DNA of 64,000 bases. It comes from Prevotella sp. GTDB taxonomy: Bacteria; Bacteroidota; Bacteroidia; Bacteroidales; Bacteroidaceae. How positions within the stretch are numbered: position 1 is the stretch's first letter; each line of letters starts with the position of its first letter. Below, in pieces: positions 34,250-43,759 of this stretch. Both the position numbers and the translations under genes were made by a program. The notes beneath the pieces are model-generated. The model saw only the letters and a program-made list of their open reading frames with translations, did no database searches and was not told where the DNA came from. Location of the stretch: positions 35,961 through 99,960 of the forward strand of contig JAFVHN010000098.1 in NCBI GenBank assembly GCA_017474515.1. Reading direction: 5' to 3'.

Positions 34250-37159
34250 CTATTTGTCTCCAAATATTTCCTCGGTGGTGAGCCTGCGGATGGGTCCTGT
34301 CTTTTGCAGGGCGTCGATGTCGAGTTCCTTTTCGTTGCCGAGGATGACGTATTTGAACGGTTTGCGGGCCATGAACTTCTGCTCGAACTCCACGATGTCT
34401 TTCAGCGTGATGGCGGGCAGGGCGTTGTAGATGCGCTCGTCGATGTCGTAGTCGATGCCGAGTTCCTGCGCTGAAATCCATGCGTTGATGAGCGAGAATT
34501 TCGTGGTGCGCTCCGTGGCCAGCCGTTTTGTGAGGGCATCCTTGGCAATCTGGAATGCTTTCTCGCTCTGCGGAATGGTGTCGAGGATGCTGTTGAAATG
34601 ACGGATGCAATCCATCATCTTGTCGTTTTGCGTGATGATGTGTGTGAAGAAATATTCGGGCTCGTCCTTCCGTGCCGGCTCCACATAGGCTGCGAAAGCG
34701 TTGTAGGCCAGTCCGCGTGCCTCGCGCATCTCTTGGAAGACGATGGTGTTCATGCCCCCACCGTAGTATTCGTTGAAGAGGGCTTTCACAGCGGCTTCCT
34801 CGGGATGCCAGGGGCGTTGCTCGTTATGAATCATGCGCATGTAGATGTTCGGGGCATCGTAGGGAGCAATGAGCACTTCGTTTTGCGGCGTGGCCTGCTG
34901 GGTGTAGTGTTTTCCTTCGGGGGCGGCGACAAATTTCTTGTCCGTTTTGTGCTGCTTGGTAACGACGTCGGCCAGTTCTTTCTCGCTCATTGGGCCATAA
35001 TATAATAAGGTGTGCTCAAAACGCGGCAACTCCTTGAGGAGGTTGAGCAGCTCCTGCGGGTCGGTCTGCCGCAACTGTGCGGCGGTAAGGATGTTGCGGG
35101 CGGGGTTGTAGGGGCCGTAGATGCCGTATTGCACGAGGCGCGAGAAGTTGGCACCCTGGTTGAGCTTGGCATCGGCGTGCGACTTTTCCTCAAGTTCAAT
35201 GTACTGTTCCCAAGCCTGCTTATCTACACGGGCGTTGCTGATGACATGCTCGAGCAAGGCAAGGGCCTGCGGCATGTTCTCGCTCAGTCCCGACAACCTT
35301 ACATAGATGTTGCGTGCCCCCACGCTGATGCTGTAGTTGCAGGCCAGTTTATAGAACTGCTGCTTGATTTGCGTGTTGGTGTATTTGTCGGTGCCGAGAT
35401 ATTCCAGGTATGCCGGGGCGTAGGAGTATTTCACGTTGGATTCCTCGCCAAACTTGTATTGGAAGGCCATGATGAAGCGCCCGTTCTCAACGTTTTTCAC
35501 ATAGATGACGGGAATGTTTTTCTTTGTCTTCCCGAAGGTGAGGTCGCGCTGGAAATCGACGAATCGCGGCTGAATGGGCTCCACCTTTGAGTTTTGTATT
35601 TCGCTCACGAAGCTGCTCACCAGGTCGCGGTTGGTGGGGATGGGTGTGATGGCGGGTTTGTCAATCTTCTTGAGGTTCTTGTCTTCGCCCTGGCGCTTGT
35701 AGGTCACCACATAGTTGTCGCGGAAATGGCACCGCGTGAAGTCCATGATTTGCTGCTTGGTGATGTGCGAAATGCGGTCCAGATAGCCCACCTGTTGTTG
35801 CCAGGGCACCTCGTTGATATAGGTATCGACGAAGGTGTTGGCGCGGAAAGCGTTGCTTTCCAAAGAGTTGTAGTAGTTGAGCTTGGCATTGTTGATGACC
35901 GAAGGCAACAGGTCGTCGGAGAAATCGCCTTGCTTCAGTTTCTCTATTTCACCGAGCAGAAGGGCCTTCACTTCGTCGAGTGTCTGTCCCTCCTTCGGTG
36001 TTCCGGCCATGAGGAATCCCGAATAGTCGCGCAGCGTCTGCACGCCTCCCCATGCTTCGAGCATCTTCATCTGCTGGTTGATGTTGAGGTCTATGAGTCC
36101 GGCGGTGCCGTTGCTGAGCATGGCTTCAATGACTTGCAGGGTGTCCACCTGCAGAGAGTTGCCCTTGTCGAATCGCCATGCCATCCACATTGTCTCGGCC
36201 TCGAGGCCGTAGATGGTGGTGTCGCGCGGCTCGGTGATGGGCTTCAGGGCCGGGAACACCGGTTGCCTGACGTCGGACCCGGGTTTCCACGAGCCGAAAT
36301 ACTTGTCGATGATGGCAATGACCTGATCGGGATTGAAGTCGCCGGCCATGCAGATGGCCACGTTGTTGGGACGGTACCACTTGTTGAAGTAGTTCTTGAT
36401 ATTTGTGATTGACGGGTTTTTCAGGTGCTCCTGCGTGCCGATGGTGGTCTGTGTGCCGTAGGGATGTGTGGGGAACAACATTCGGCTGGTGGCTTCCCAT
36501 AGCTTGCGCTGGTCCTGCGCTATGCCGATGTTGTATTCCTCATAGACGGCTTCCAGCTCGGTGTGGAAGCCGCGGATAACCATGTTCTGGAAGCGGTCGG
36601 CCTGAATCTTGGCCCAGTTTTCCACTTCGTTCGACGGAATGTCCTCGGTGTAGCAGGTCACGTCGTTTGAAGTGTAGGCATTGGTGCCCTCGGCCCCGAT
36701 GGCCGCCATGAGCTTGTCGTACTCGTTGGGAATGAAATACTGGGCGGCAATCTGCGAAAGGCTGTCAATCTCATGGTATTTCACCTTGCGCTGCTCGGGG
36801 TCGCTGATGAGGCGGTACTCCTCGTAGCATTGCTGGATTTTGTCGAGCCATGGTTTCTCGGCTTCGGGGTTGGTGACGCCGAACTTGTCGGTGCCCTTGA
36901 ACATGAGGTGCTCCAGGTAATGGGCCAGGCCGGTGGTTTCGGCGGGGTCGTTCTTCGAGCCTGTCCTCACGGCAATGTACGTCTGAATGCGCGGCTTCTC
37001 GGTGTTGACCGAGAGATAGACTTTCAGCCCGTTGTCGAGCGTGTAGATGCGCGTCTTCATCATGTCGCCGGGGAAGGTTTCATATTTGTAGTCCTTGGCC
37101 GAGGCCGTGAACAATGTTGCGCACAGGGCGATGGCGGTGAAAAGGATTTTTCGGGTCAT
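34250..37159 (-). CDS. M16 family zinc protease (two-domain, secreted)
   Basis: The 969-residue protein has a signal peptide (RKILFTAIALCATLFTASA) and an active inverted zinc motif H80-Y-L-E83-H84 in GLAHYLEHLMFKGTDKFG. The third ligand lies in TELEAVYEEYNI. A second, inactive M16 half covers about residues 500-969, including YYGGGMNTIVFQEMREARGLAYNAFA. This fits full-length pitrilysin-type peptidases that close over small peptides, here in the periplasm. It starts 42 nt after the DUF4954 gene on the same strand, so the two may be co-transcribed. The substrate is unknown. Confidence 0.92.
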   Translation of the reverse strand: MTRKILFTAIALCATLFTASAKDYKYETFPGDMMKTRIYTLDNGLKVYLSVNTEKPRIQTYIAVRTGSKNDPAETTGLAHYLEHLMFKGTDKFGVTNPEAEKPWLDKIQQCYEEYRLISDPEQRKVKYHEIDSLSQIAAQYFIPNEYDKLMAAIGAEGTNAYTSNDVTCYTEDIPSNEVENWAKIQADRFQNMVIRGFHTELEAVYEEYNIGIAQDQRKLWEATSRMLFPTHPYGTQTTIGTQEHLKNPSITNIKNYFNKWYRPNNVAICMAGDFNPDQVIAIIDKYFGSWKPGSDVRQPVFPALKPITEPRDTTIYGLEAETMWMAWRFDKGNSLQVDTLQVIEAMLSNGTAGLIDLNINQQMKMLEAWGGVQTLRDYSGFLMAGTPKEGQTLDEVKALLLGEIEKLKQGDFSDDLLPSVINNAKLNYYNSLESNAFRANTFVDTYINEVPWQQQVGYLDRISHITKQQIMDFTRCHFRDNYVVTYKRQGEDKNLKKIDKPAITPIPTNRDLVSSFVSEIQNSKVEPIQPRFVDFQRDLTFGKTKKNIPVIYVKNVENGRFIMAFQYKFGEESNVKYSYAPAYLEYLGTDKYTNTQIKQQFYKLACNYSISVGARNIYVRLSGLSENMPQALALLEHVISNARVDKQAWEQYIELEEKSHADAKLNQGANFSRLVQYGIYGPYNPARNILTAAQLRQTDPQELLNLLKELPRFEHTLLYYGPMSEKELADVVTKQHKTDKKFVAAPEGKHYTQQATPQNEVLIAPYDAPNIYMRMIHNEQRPWHPEEAAVKALFNEYYGGGMNTIVFQEMREARGLAYNAFAAYVEPARKDEPEYFFTHIITQNDKMMDCIRHFNSILDTIPQSEKAFQIAKDALTKRLATERTTKFSLINAWISAQELGIDYDIDERIYNALPAITLKDIVEFEQKFMARKPFKYVILGNEKELDIDALQKTGPIRRLTTEEIFGDK

Positions 37160-37201
37160 TCTGATTGGGTTTAATGAGTTTGAGATGGGATTGAAATGGG
37201 T

Positions 37202-39061
37202 TTAAGCCTTGTCCTCGAAGTCTATTTCGTGGTCGAGCTTGTTGATGAAGTCCTGGAAGACCTCGTCTTCCACGTCGCCCATGGCATATTCTTTCTCGGC
37301 ATCTTTCCTGATTTCGGCAATCCAAGCCCTGCGTGCCAGGATGTAGTCTTGCCTGATGTTCTCGGCGTCTTCCTCCGTTATTTCGTCGAGGTGGTAGTAG
37401 TCGAGAATCATCTGATAAGTCCATGCCCACTGGTACTGCCTGTAGTGGCGGTTGATTTCCTCGAAGCGGTCGATGACGAGCTGAATGGTTGCCAGCTGTC
37501 CGCTCTTGATGTCGCTGATGAGGCGCTGTTCTTCCGACTCGGGGAGCAGCAGGCCAGAGAGGTCAATCCAGTTGCCCTTTCCCGTCTCGGTGGTGGGCTT
37601 TCCGAAGTATCCGTGTTTCTTGGCCCTCTTGAGCACGGCGCCCATGTATAGGCGCAGGGCAATGTCGTAGTACTTGATGCCCTTGCGGAGCGACGAGGCG
37701 TTGATGATGTATTCGTGGTAGTTGTATTGCGATTGCAGGTCGCCGGAGGCCTGGCGCAGCCTTTCCAGGATTTCCTTTCCCCTGAGAATTTCGCCCACGG
37801 TGAACGGCGACAGCCAGTCGAAGTTGACAATGCTCTTCTGGCATCCCTGCTGGCGCATGTCGCGCTTTGGCCATTTCTTGATGTCGCGATAGAGTCCCAC
37901 GGTGGTGATGTTGCGCCCGGGCACCAGATACATGTCGTCGTTGTAGGAAATAAGGTATGAGAAAGGCACGTCGCGCGTGTCGGGATGGTGCATCAGTTTT
38001 CCCATACAAACGGAGAAGGCGCCGATTTTTGCCGGCATGAGCACGTAGGAGCCGCTGGCCGTCTTGGTGCCGCGCTCCAGGGTGCCGTAGTGGATGGGTC
38101 CCATTTTGTAGGCATGGTTGCTGAAGTTGGTGGCCGAGCCGGCGTTGTAGAACGAGAACTGACCGCCGATGAGCAGGCTCGACTTGTGGTGGCTGGCCGA
38201 GAAAGGCCCGCAGAAGGCTGCGCAAGCCTCGCCGTTCGACATGTACGAGTTGGCGAAGAACACGCTCTGGGAGGCGGTGAAGCCGTTGGCAATATGGCAG
38301 GCCTCGCCCACGAAGCAATCTTGCATCTTCACGCTGTTGATGATGCTCGAGCCATTGCAGATGATGGAGTTTTCGCAGATGACCCCCGTACCGATATACA
38401 CCGAGTCGTTGGGGCCGTTGAGGATGGAGCAGTCGCTGATGCGCGAGGCGCCGTTGATTTCGCACAGGTCGCTCACCACGGTGTTGGTGATTTCCTTTGT
38501 TCCAACAACTTTCACCTTGTTGCCGATGATGCCGCGCTCGGGCATGTTGCGCTCAATGTCCTCGTTGATGAGGCGACGTATCTCGTCCTTGATGTTCTTG
38601 TCGGAGAAATGCTTCACCATGAAGGCCGCGAACTGGCTGTTGAGGTTGCCGAAGAGGATGGCATTGCCGTCGCCGGCCTCGTTGAGCACCGAGATGAGGT
38701 TGCCCTCGCCGTAGGTGGCGCCCTCGGTGGTTTCAATGATGCTGACGTTTGAAATCAGGCAGTCGTCGCCGATGGTGTAGTTGTTGATGTAGCCCCCCAC
38801 GTTCTCGATGAGGCAGTTGTCGCCGATGGTGACATTCCTCAACGTGGCGCGGTTGATGCCCGAGTGCTTGATGAACCCCTTGGTCACCTCCACGTTCTTC
38901 TCGAAGATGCCGAGATAGACCTCTCCGTAGAAGCTGGTGTTTCTAACATGGTTGGGAAGGAATCCCTCTGCCACGTTGATGGCAGTCCAGTCTTCGGCCG
39001 TACAGCCGTTTTCTTGCAAGATGACGATTTCCTCGTCGGTAAGTAATCTGTAATTTTCCAT
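37202..39061 (-). CDS. DUF4954 family protein (left-handed beta-helix)
   Basis: The 619-residue protein shows hexapeptide-type repeats through residues about 50-300 (NRATLRNVTIGDNCLIENVG, IGDDCLISNVSIIE, GASRISDCSILNGPNDSVYI), the left-handed beta-helix of sugar-nucleotide acyltransferases. Its C-terminal helical part is unique to the Bacteroidetes family DUF4954. There is no signal peptide. No reaction is established; a sugar-nucleotide or acyl transferase role would be inference. It probably leads an operon with the M16 protease. The upstream gap to 39338 is filled with repeats and shows no clear promoter. Confidence 0.88.
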   Translation of the reverse strand: MENYRLLTDEEIVILQENGCTAEDWTAINVAEGFLPNHVRNTSFYGEVYLGIFEKNVEVTKGFIKHSGINRATLRNVTIGDNCLIENVGGYINNYTIGDDCLISNVSIIETTEGATYGEGNLISVLNEAGDGNAILFGNLNSQFAAFMVKHFSDKNIKDEIRRLINEDIERNMPERGIIGNKVKVVGTKEITNTVVSDLCEINGASRISDCSILNGPNDSVYIGTGVICENSIICNGSSIINSVKMQDCFVGEACHIANGFTASQSVFFANSYMSNGEACAAFCGPFSASHHKSSLLIGGQFSFYNAGSATNFSNHAYKMGPIHYGTLERGTKTASGSYVLMPAKIGAFSVCMGKLMHHPDTRDVPFSYLISYNDDMYLVPGRNITTVGLYRDIKKWPKRDMRQQGCQKSIVNFDWLSPFTVGEILRGKEILERLRQASGDLQSQYNYHEYIINASSLRKGIKYYDIALRLYMGAVLKRAKKHGYFGKPTTETGKGNWIDLSGLLLPESEEQRLISDIKSGQLATIQLVIDRFEEINRHYRQYQWAWTYQMILDYYHLDEITEEDAENIRQDYILARRAWIAEIRKDAEKEYAMGDVEDEVFQDFINKLDHEIDFEDKA

Positions 39062-39101
39062 TATGTGCGTTCTTTTTGTTGTATATTCTGGCTTTTTACT
39101 T

Positions 39102-39338
39102 TAGGAGTTCAGGAGTTCAGGAGTTCGGGAGTTCAGACGTTACTGATGGCGCAGCCTTTCACTTGCGGACGTGATACATCTGCTCACCATAGCACCAATG
39201 CCCGTTATTCGATGGCGCAGCCTTTCACTTGCGGACGTGATACATCACGTCCCTACATGAGGCGTGGGATGGCGGCAGCAAATTTTTCACCTTTTCACTT
39301 TTTCACCTTTTAAATGGCGGCAGCAAATTCTTCACTCT
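39102..39338. repeat. Intergenic mosaic repeat with duplicated 66-bp block
   Basis: It holds four AGGAGTTCAG-type decamers, ACGTTACTGATGGCG, then GATGGCGCAGCCTTTCACTT joined to GCGGACGTGATACATC. The last two blocks repeat 66 bp later (39145-39180 and 39211-39246). Only the second copy continues through the full palindrome to CCCTACATGAGGCG. TTCACTCTTCACTC heptamer runs lead into the hflX end. Confidence 0.8.
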
Positions 39339-40610
39339 TCACTCTTCACTCTTCATTTCTTCCTCCTCCTCAATGTCATAGAGGAAGTCGTTGTAAGGGT
39401 ATTTCTGAACGTGTAGCTGGCGCACTTTCTTGTAGAGGGTGTCGCGGAGCAGGTTGATATTGGTTTTCTCGCGGGCCGATACGAACATGGTGTCTTCGCC
39501 GCTTCGGGCCATCCATGTTTTTTGTAGTTCCTCCAGCGAGATGTTCTCTTTCTTCATGGGCGTTAGGTCGTCGGCCTCCTTCTCCACCCAAGTGTAGGCG
39601 TCGATTTTGTTGAAAAGCAGCATCATGGGCTTGTCGGCGGCCCCCAGCTCCTTCAATGTGTTGTTTACCACGTCGATTTGTTCCTCAAAGTCGGGATGCG
39701 AAATGTCCACCACGTGCACCAGGAGGTCGGCCTCGCGCACCTCGTCGAGAGTCGATTTGAAGGAGTCCACAAGGTCGGTGGGCAGTTTGCGTATGAACCC
39801 CACGGTGTCGGCCAGCAGGAAGGGCAGGTTGTCAACCACCACCTTCCTCACTGTGGTGTCGAGGGTGGCAAAGAGCTTGTTTTCGGCAAACACCTCGCTC
39901 TTGCTCAGGAGGTTCATGAGCGTGGATTTCCCCACGTTGGTGTATCCCACCAGTGCCACCCTGATGAGCCTTCCGCGGTTCTTGCGTTGTGTGGTCTTCT
40001 GGCGGTCTATTTCCACGAGCCTTTGCTTGAGCAGCGTGATGCGTTGCAAAATGATGCGGCGGTCCATTTCCAGCTGGGTTTCACCGGGTCCGCGCAGTCC
40101 CACGCTTCCCTTTCCTCCGCCGCTTCCCGAGCCGCCGCCCTGACGTTCCAGGTGTGTCCAGAGTCGTGTGAGTCGCGGAAGCATGTACCGGTATTGTGCC
40201 AGTTCCACCTGCGTCTTGGCATTGGCCGTCTGCGCGCGCATGGCAAAGATGTCGAGGATGAGGCTGGTGCGGTCGAGGATTTTCACTTTCAGCTCGGCCT
40301 CGATGTTGCGCATCTGCTTGGCCGACAGCTCGTCGTCGAAAATCACCATGCCTATTTCGCGCTCGTTGTCTTCTTCCTGTTTGATGTACTGCTTGATTTC
40401 CTCCAGCTTTCCCTTTCCCACGTAGGTCACCTGGCTGGGGCCGGCCACGCGCTGTGTGAACCGCTTCACGCACACGGCGCCAGCTGTCTCGGCGAGAAAT
40501 TCCAGCTCGTCGAGATATTCTTTCGTCTTGGCTTCGTCTTGATGCTGGGTGATAAGTCCAACGAGAATGGCCGTTTCGGCCTTTACTTCTGAGATGACAA
40601 ATTCTTTCAT
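39339..40610 (-). CDS. hflX: GTPase HflX
   Basis: The 423-residue protein is the ribosome-associated GTPase that splits stalled 70S ribosomes under stress. The N-terminal HflX domain (residues 1-195) has RTSLILDIFAMRAQTANAKTQ and the glycine loop GSGSGGGKGSVGLRGPGE. The G domain follows with G1 VGYTNVGKST, G2 FATLDTT, G3 DTVGF and G4 FNKID. An acidic tail (EEEEEMKSEE) closes it. Length and motif order are typical. It is a single gene with its own promoter. Confidence 0.96.
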   Translation of the reverse strand: MKEFVISEVKAETAILVGLITQHQDEAKTKEYLDELEFLAETAGAVCVKRFTQRVAGPSQVTYVGKGKLEEIKQYIKQEEDNEREIGMVIFDDELSAKQMRNIEAELKVKILDRTSLILDIFAMRAQTANAKTQVELAQYRYMLPRLTRLWTHLERQGGGSGSGGGKGSVGLRGPGETQLEMDRRIILQRITLLKQRLVEIDRQKTTQRKNRGRLIRVALVGYTNVGKSTLMNLLSKSEVFAENKLFATLDTTVRKVVVDNLPFLLADTVGFIRKLPTDLVDSFKSTLDEVREADLLVHVVDISHPDFEEQIDVVNNTLKELGAADKPMMLLFNKIDAYTWVEKEADDLTPMKKENISLEELQKTWMARSGEDTMFVSAREKTNINLLRDTLYKKVRQLHVQKYPYNDFLYDIEEEEEMKSEE

Positions 40611-40659
40611 GCGTTGTTGTTATGAATAGTTGTGCAGGCATATTTCGCCGTGCCATCTG

Positions 40660-40691
40660 CAAAGGTACGCATAAATTTTTACACTTACAAG
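40660..40691 (-). promoter_or_regulatory. Promoter of hflX
   Basis: Minus-strand TACCTTTG (40667-40660) with a CTTG at 40691-40688 and a 20-nt spacer. The leader is about 45 nt. Confidence 0.65.
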
Positions 40692-40828
40692 AATTTCACA
40701 CCTTTTATTAACACGCGGTCGCGCGTGCGTGTGTTATTGTGTATGCAATCATATTGCAAAGCGACGGTTTTGAAAGCCTGCCGCGAACTATTCCAAGTAT
40801 CTTTTTTTCTTTGATGACAGTAAAAATA

Positions 40829-41057
40829 TTTTGTCAAGATTTTTCATGGGATTTTTCTTCCTCGGAATAGTTTGACCGCAAATTTCGGGGAGAGATCTTC
40901 AAGATTTCTCCTCTCAATCTTCAAGATTTCTCCCCGAAATTTGCGGCCAAACTCAAGGCTGGTTTCAAACATTTGATTTACAATGGTTTACGGAAATGGT
41001 GAAAAATTGGTCTATTTTGTCAAATATTTTTACCAATTTTGCCCCATGTCGCTATCC
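40829..41057 (+). repeat. Dispersed hairpin element, copy D
   Basis: Order: TTTTGTCAAGATTTTTCA (40829), GTTTGACCGCAAATTTCGGG (40870), internal ATCTTCAAGATTTCTCC twice, CCCGAAATTTGCGGCCAAAC (to 40952), GATTTACAATGGTTTACGGA and TTTTGTCAAATATTTTTACC, followed by TTTTGCCCCATGTCGCTATCC, of which all but the last bases recur in copy E. It lies between divergent hflX and the small RNA candidate. The bases from 41058 to 41337 show nothing recognisable. Confidence 0.9.
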
Positions 41058-41337
41058 GCCCAAAGGGTAGATAAAAGTCCATTTTGAGGTTTGACCAGCA
41101 ACAAGACAGGACTAAGCATACGGGATGAACTAAAACATGGGAGACAAGTTTGCCCGTAACATATTTCTGAACTCCTCAACTCCATCAATTTTCGGTGCAA
41201 AAGTGTTGTTTTTACCATTTTATTTCTTGAAACAAAAATTTTACCTGGTGTAAAGTGGCATTATATTGCTTTTTAGGCTTTTTATGATACATTCGTAAAC
41301 GTTTGCGTAACTTTTTCAATAAAAAAAATAACGTTAG

Positions 41338-41369
41338 TTGACATAAGTCAAGAATTTGCATTATCTTTG
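41338..41369 (+). promoter_or_regulatory. Promoter of the small RNA candidate
   Basis: TTG (41338-41340), a 21-nt spacer and TATCTTTG (41362-41369). Transcription would start near 41377. Confidence 0.65.
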
Positions 41370-41376
41370 CACTCGA

Positions 41377-41477
41377 AATCAAGACCTAAGATTTTCAAGA
41401 ATACATACTACATTTATACTAACTGCTAAAACATTCAAAGAAGAACGGCTCCGACGCGATGTCGGAGTCTTTTTTTG
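41377..41477 (+). ncRNA. Candidate small RNA of about 100 nt
   Basis: A good promoter at 41338-41369 is followed about 75 nt later by a strong terminator, with no open reading frame of useful length between them. The predicted transcript therefore starts near 41377 and ends in a T run at 41476. The body is A/U-rich and little structured apart from the terminator, with ACTAACTGCTAAAACATTC in the middle. It could instead be an attenuated leader of aguB, whose ATG lies 72 nt after the terminator, but aguB also has a TAATTTTG box of its own at 41521. No known RNA family is recognised. Confidence 0.5.
41447..41476 (+). terminator. Terminator of the small RNA candidate
   Basis: Stem GGCTCCGAC (41447-41455) with GTCGGAGTC (41461-41469), one G-U pair, loop GCGAT, then seven T. 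Confidence 0.88.
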
Positions 41478-41520
41478 CATAAATTTTTTTGTTGTATGCA
41501 CAAAATTGCGGAGAAAAATG

Positions 41521-41528
41521 TAATTTTG
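41521..41528 (+). promoter_or_regulatory. Possible -7 box of aguB
   Basis: TAATTTTG lies 20 nt before the aguB ATG. No TTTG is seen at the usual 19-21 nt spacing upstream, so this is weak evidence. Confidence 0.35.
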
Positions 41529-41548
41529 CAATCATTAAACAATTAAAT

Positions 41549-42433
41549 ATGGAAAAATTGAAAATTGGCTTTCTTCAGCAACATAATGTTGCCGACATGG
41601 ACGACAACCGCCGGCGGCTTTCCGCGGGTATATCGCGGCTGGCCGGTGAAGGTGCGCAGCTCATTGTATTGCAGGAGCTTCACAACGGCCTCTACTTCTG
41701 CCAGGTGGAGGATGTCGATAACTTCGACCAGGCCGAGCCCATTCCCGGACCGTCCACCCAGTTCTACGGAGAATTGGCGCGCAGGCACGGGGTGGTCATC
41801 GTTACCTCGCTTTTTGAAAAGCGTGCACCGGGGTTATACCACAACACCGCTGTGGTGATGGAAAGCGACGGCACCATTGCCGGCAAGTATCGCAAGATGC
41901 ACATTCCCGACGACCCTGCCTATTACGAAAAGTTCTACTTCACGCCCGGCGACCTGGGGTTCCATCCCGTCAGGACCTCGGTGGGCGTGCTCGGCGTGCT
42001 GGTGTGCTGGGACCAGTGGTATCCCGAGGCCGCACGGCTGATGGCCCTTCAGGGTGCCGAAATCCTTATTTATCCCACTGCCATCGGCTACGCCTCGGCC
42101 GACAGCTATGAAGAGCAGCAACGGCAACGCGAGGCATGGACAACCGTGATGAGGGGCCATGCCGTGGCCAACGGGTTGCCCGTGGTGGCCGTCAACCGCG
42201 TGGGCTTTGAGGCCGACCCGTCGGGACAGACCGATGGCATCAGCTTCTGGGGAAGCTCATTCGTGTGCGGGCCGCAGGGCGAGATGCTGCACAGGGCTTC
42301 AGAAAAAGAAGATGAAACGGGAGTGGTGGAAGTGAACCTTGCTCACGGCGAAATGGTGAGAAGATGGTGGCCGTTCCTTCGCGACAGGCGCATTGACCAG
42401 TACGGCGACGTCGTGAAAAGGTTCATCGATTGA
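41549..42433 (+). CDS. aguB: N-carbamoylputrescine amidase
   Basis: The 294-residue nitrilase-superfamily enzyme converts N-carbamoylputrescine to putrescine. The catalytic triad is visible as Glu43 in VLQELHN, Lys116 in KYRKMHIPDD and Cys153 in VLVCWDQWYPE. The family-specific YFTPGDLGF and FWGSSFVCGPQGE are also present. The ATG at 41549 gives the standard N-terminus; the longer frame crosses the A/T-rich leader. Its pathway partner agmatine deiminase (aguA) is in this window but 19 kb away at 61684. It converges on an MFS transporter with a shared terminator. Confidence 0.95.
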   Translation: MEKLKIGFLQQHNVADMDDNRRRLSAGISRLAGEGAQLIVLQELHNGLYFCQVEDVDNFDQAEPIPGPSTQFYGELARRHGVVIVTSLFEKRAPGLYHNTAVVMESDGTIAGKYRKMHIPDDPAYYEKFYFTPGDLGFHPVRTSVGVLGVLVCWDQWYPEAARLMALQGAEILIYPTAIGYASADSYEEQQRQREAWTTVMRGHAVANGLPVVAVNRVGFEADPSGQTDGISFWGSSFVCGPQGEMLHRASEKEDETGVVEVNLAHGEMVRRWWPFLRDRRIDQYGDVVKRFID

Positions 42434-42436
42434 AAA

Positions 42437-42469
42437 GGCCGCCGGGGCATCTGCTCCGGCGGTCAGTTT
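42437..42469. terminator. Bidirectional terminator between aguB and the MFS gene
   Basis: A 10-bp stem GGCCGCCGGG (42437-42446) with TCCGGCGGTC (42455-42464). AGTTTTT follows on the plus strand and TTTTC on the minus strand. It overlaps the stop of the convergent transporter gene. Confidence 0.85.
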
Positions 42470-43758
42470 TTCTCGCCGTCGCAATCTGCGTCGGCATGTA
42501 TGCGGTATGTGACGGCAAAAGTAAGGACTGAGGACAGCATCATGAGCACAAAGAACTTGCGGTAGCCGAAAATATGGACCCACAAGCCCGAGAAAATACC
42601 GGTCACCATCAGCGAAAACGACATGACGGCAACACCCATGCCGTAGTGTGCCGCCGAGCGGTGTCCGCGGCTCACCATGCTCAGGTAACGGAAATAGGAC
42701 GTCATGCCAAAGCCGTAGCCGGCCTGTTCCACAATGACGCAGAGGCTGATGGGCAGCAGGCTTTCGGGCATGTCAAAACTGAGATACACAAAAACCAGCT
42801 TGGGCAGGGTGAGTGCCGCCGCCATGGGAAACAGGCAGCGCCGGAAACCATATTGGCGCAGCGCGTAGTTGCCCGCCACGCCGCCGCCCACCAGCGAGAG
42901 GAAACCGATGGTGCCTTGCACATAAGCAAACTCCTGGGGCGACAGGCCCAGGCCGCCAATGCTTCCACGATCAACAAGGAAAAGAATGGAAACCTTGGCA
43001 ACCAGTCCCTCAATGACCACATATAGCAGCAGGAACATGACCGCCGAGGCGGCATGCTCCTTGTGGACGAATGTCTGAAGGTTTGAGTGGAAGACGCGGC
43101 GCAGCTTCGCCAGCGACGTGTTCCTGCCGCGGGGCGTGCGCTCAACGGCCTTGGGCAGGGCGAAGAAATTATATATGAGCAGCAGCAGCGAAAGCCCCGC
43201 CAAGACGTAGAACACCACGCTCCACGAATAGCGTATGTTGCGTGTGATGACTTCCAGGTTGCCTGCCACCATGACCAGCACGCCGAGGATGATGGTCATG
43301 GTAAGGCGGAAAAACAGGCGCCTGACGTAAACGAAGCGTTCCTGGTCGTCCTCGCTGATGCGTAGTCGGAAGAAGCTTACAATCACCATGTCGTGGGTGG
43401 CGGAGCTGAATGCCATCAGCCAGAAGAGCAGCAGCACGGTGCCCGGCCACGATGATTTCTCGGTCACCGACCACGCTATGCCGGCCAGCAACAACGTCGT
43501 GAGCAGCTCGGTGAACAAAATCCATGCCCTGCGAGTGAAGTTAAGGTCCACGAACGGCCGCCACAGGGGTTTGAGCACCCATGGCAGCAGCAACGACGAG
43601 GTGTGGAAGGTGATGGCGGCAGTGCCCATTCCCAGCCGCTTGAAGACCAGCAGCGACAGCATCATGATGACCATGTAGGGCAGGCCCTTGGCCATGTAGA
43701 GCGTGGGCACCCATAGCCAGGGGCTGCGGCTCGATGCGGGGGAATGTAGGCGGCGCAT
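42463..43758 (-). CDS. MFS transporter, AmpG-like
   Basis: The 431-residue protein has 12 predicted membrane spans. It begins with SPWLWVPTLYMAKGLPYMVIMMLSLL-type residues, the N-terminal signature shared with AmpG muropeptide permeases, and has LKPLWRPFVDL in the first cytoplasmic loop. The ATG at 43758 was chosen because it leaves one base after the upstream stop; a start 27 nt earlier would overlap that gene. It is a paralog of the next upstream gene (same order of motifs, SATHDM versus SATHDIAADGFY). Together with the SpoIID fusion they may import cell-wall fragments, which is inference. Confidence 0.85.
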   Translation of the reverse strand: MRRLHSPASSRSPWLWVPTLYMAKGLPYMVIMMLSLLVFKRLGMGTAAITFHTSSLLLPWVLKPLWRPFVDLNFTRRAWILFTELLTTLLLAGIAWSVTEKSSWPGTVLLLFWLMAFSSATHDMVIVSFFRLRISEDDQERFVYVRRLFFRLTMTIILGVLVMVAGNLEVITRNIRYSWSVVFYVLAGLSLLLLIYNFFALPKAVERTPRGRNTSLAKLRRVFHSNLQTFVHKEHAASAVMFLLLYVVIEGLVAKVSILFLVDRGSIGGLGLSPQEFAYVQGTIGFLSLVGGGVAGNYALRQYGFRRCLFPMAAALTLPKLVFVYLSFDMPESLLPISLCVIVEQAGYGFGMTSYFRYLSMVSRGHRSAAHYGMGVAVMSFSLMVTGIFSGLWVHIFGYRKFFVLMMLSSVLTFAVTYRIHADADCDGEKN

Positions 43759-43759
43759 G

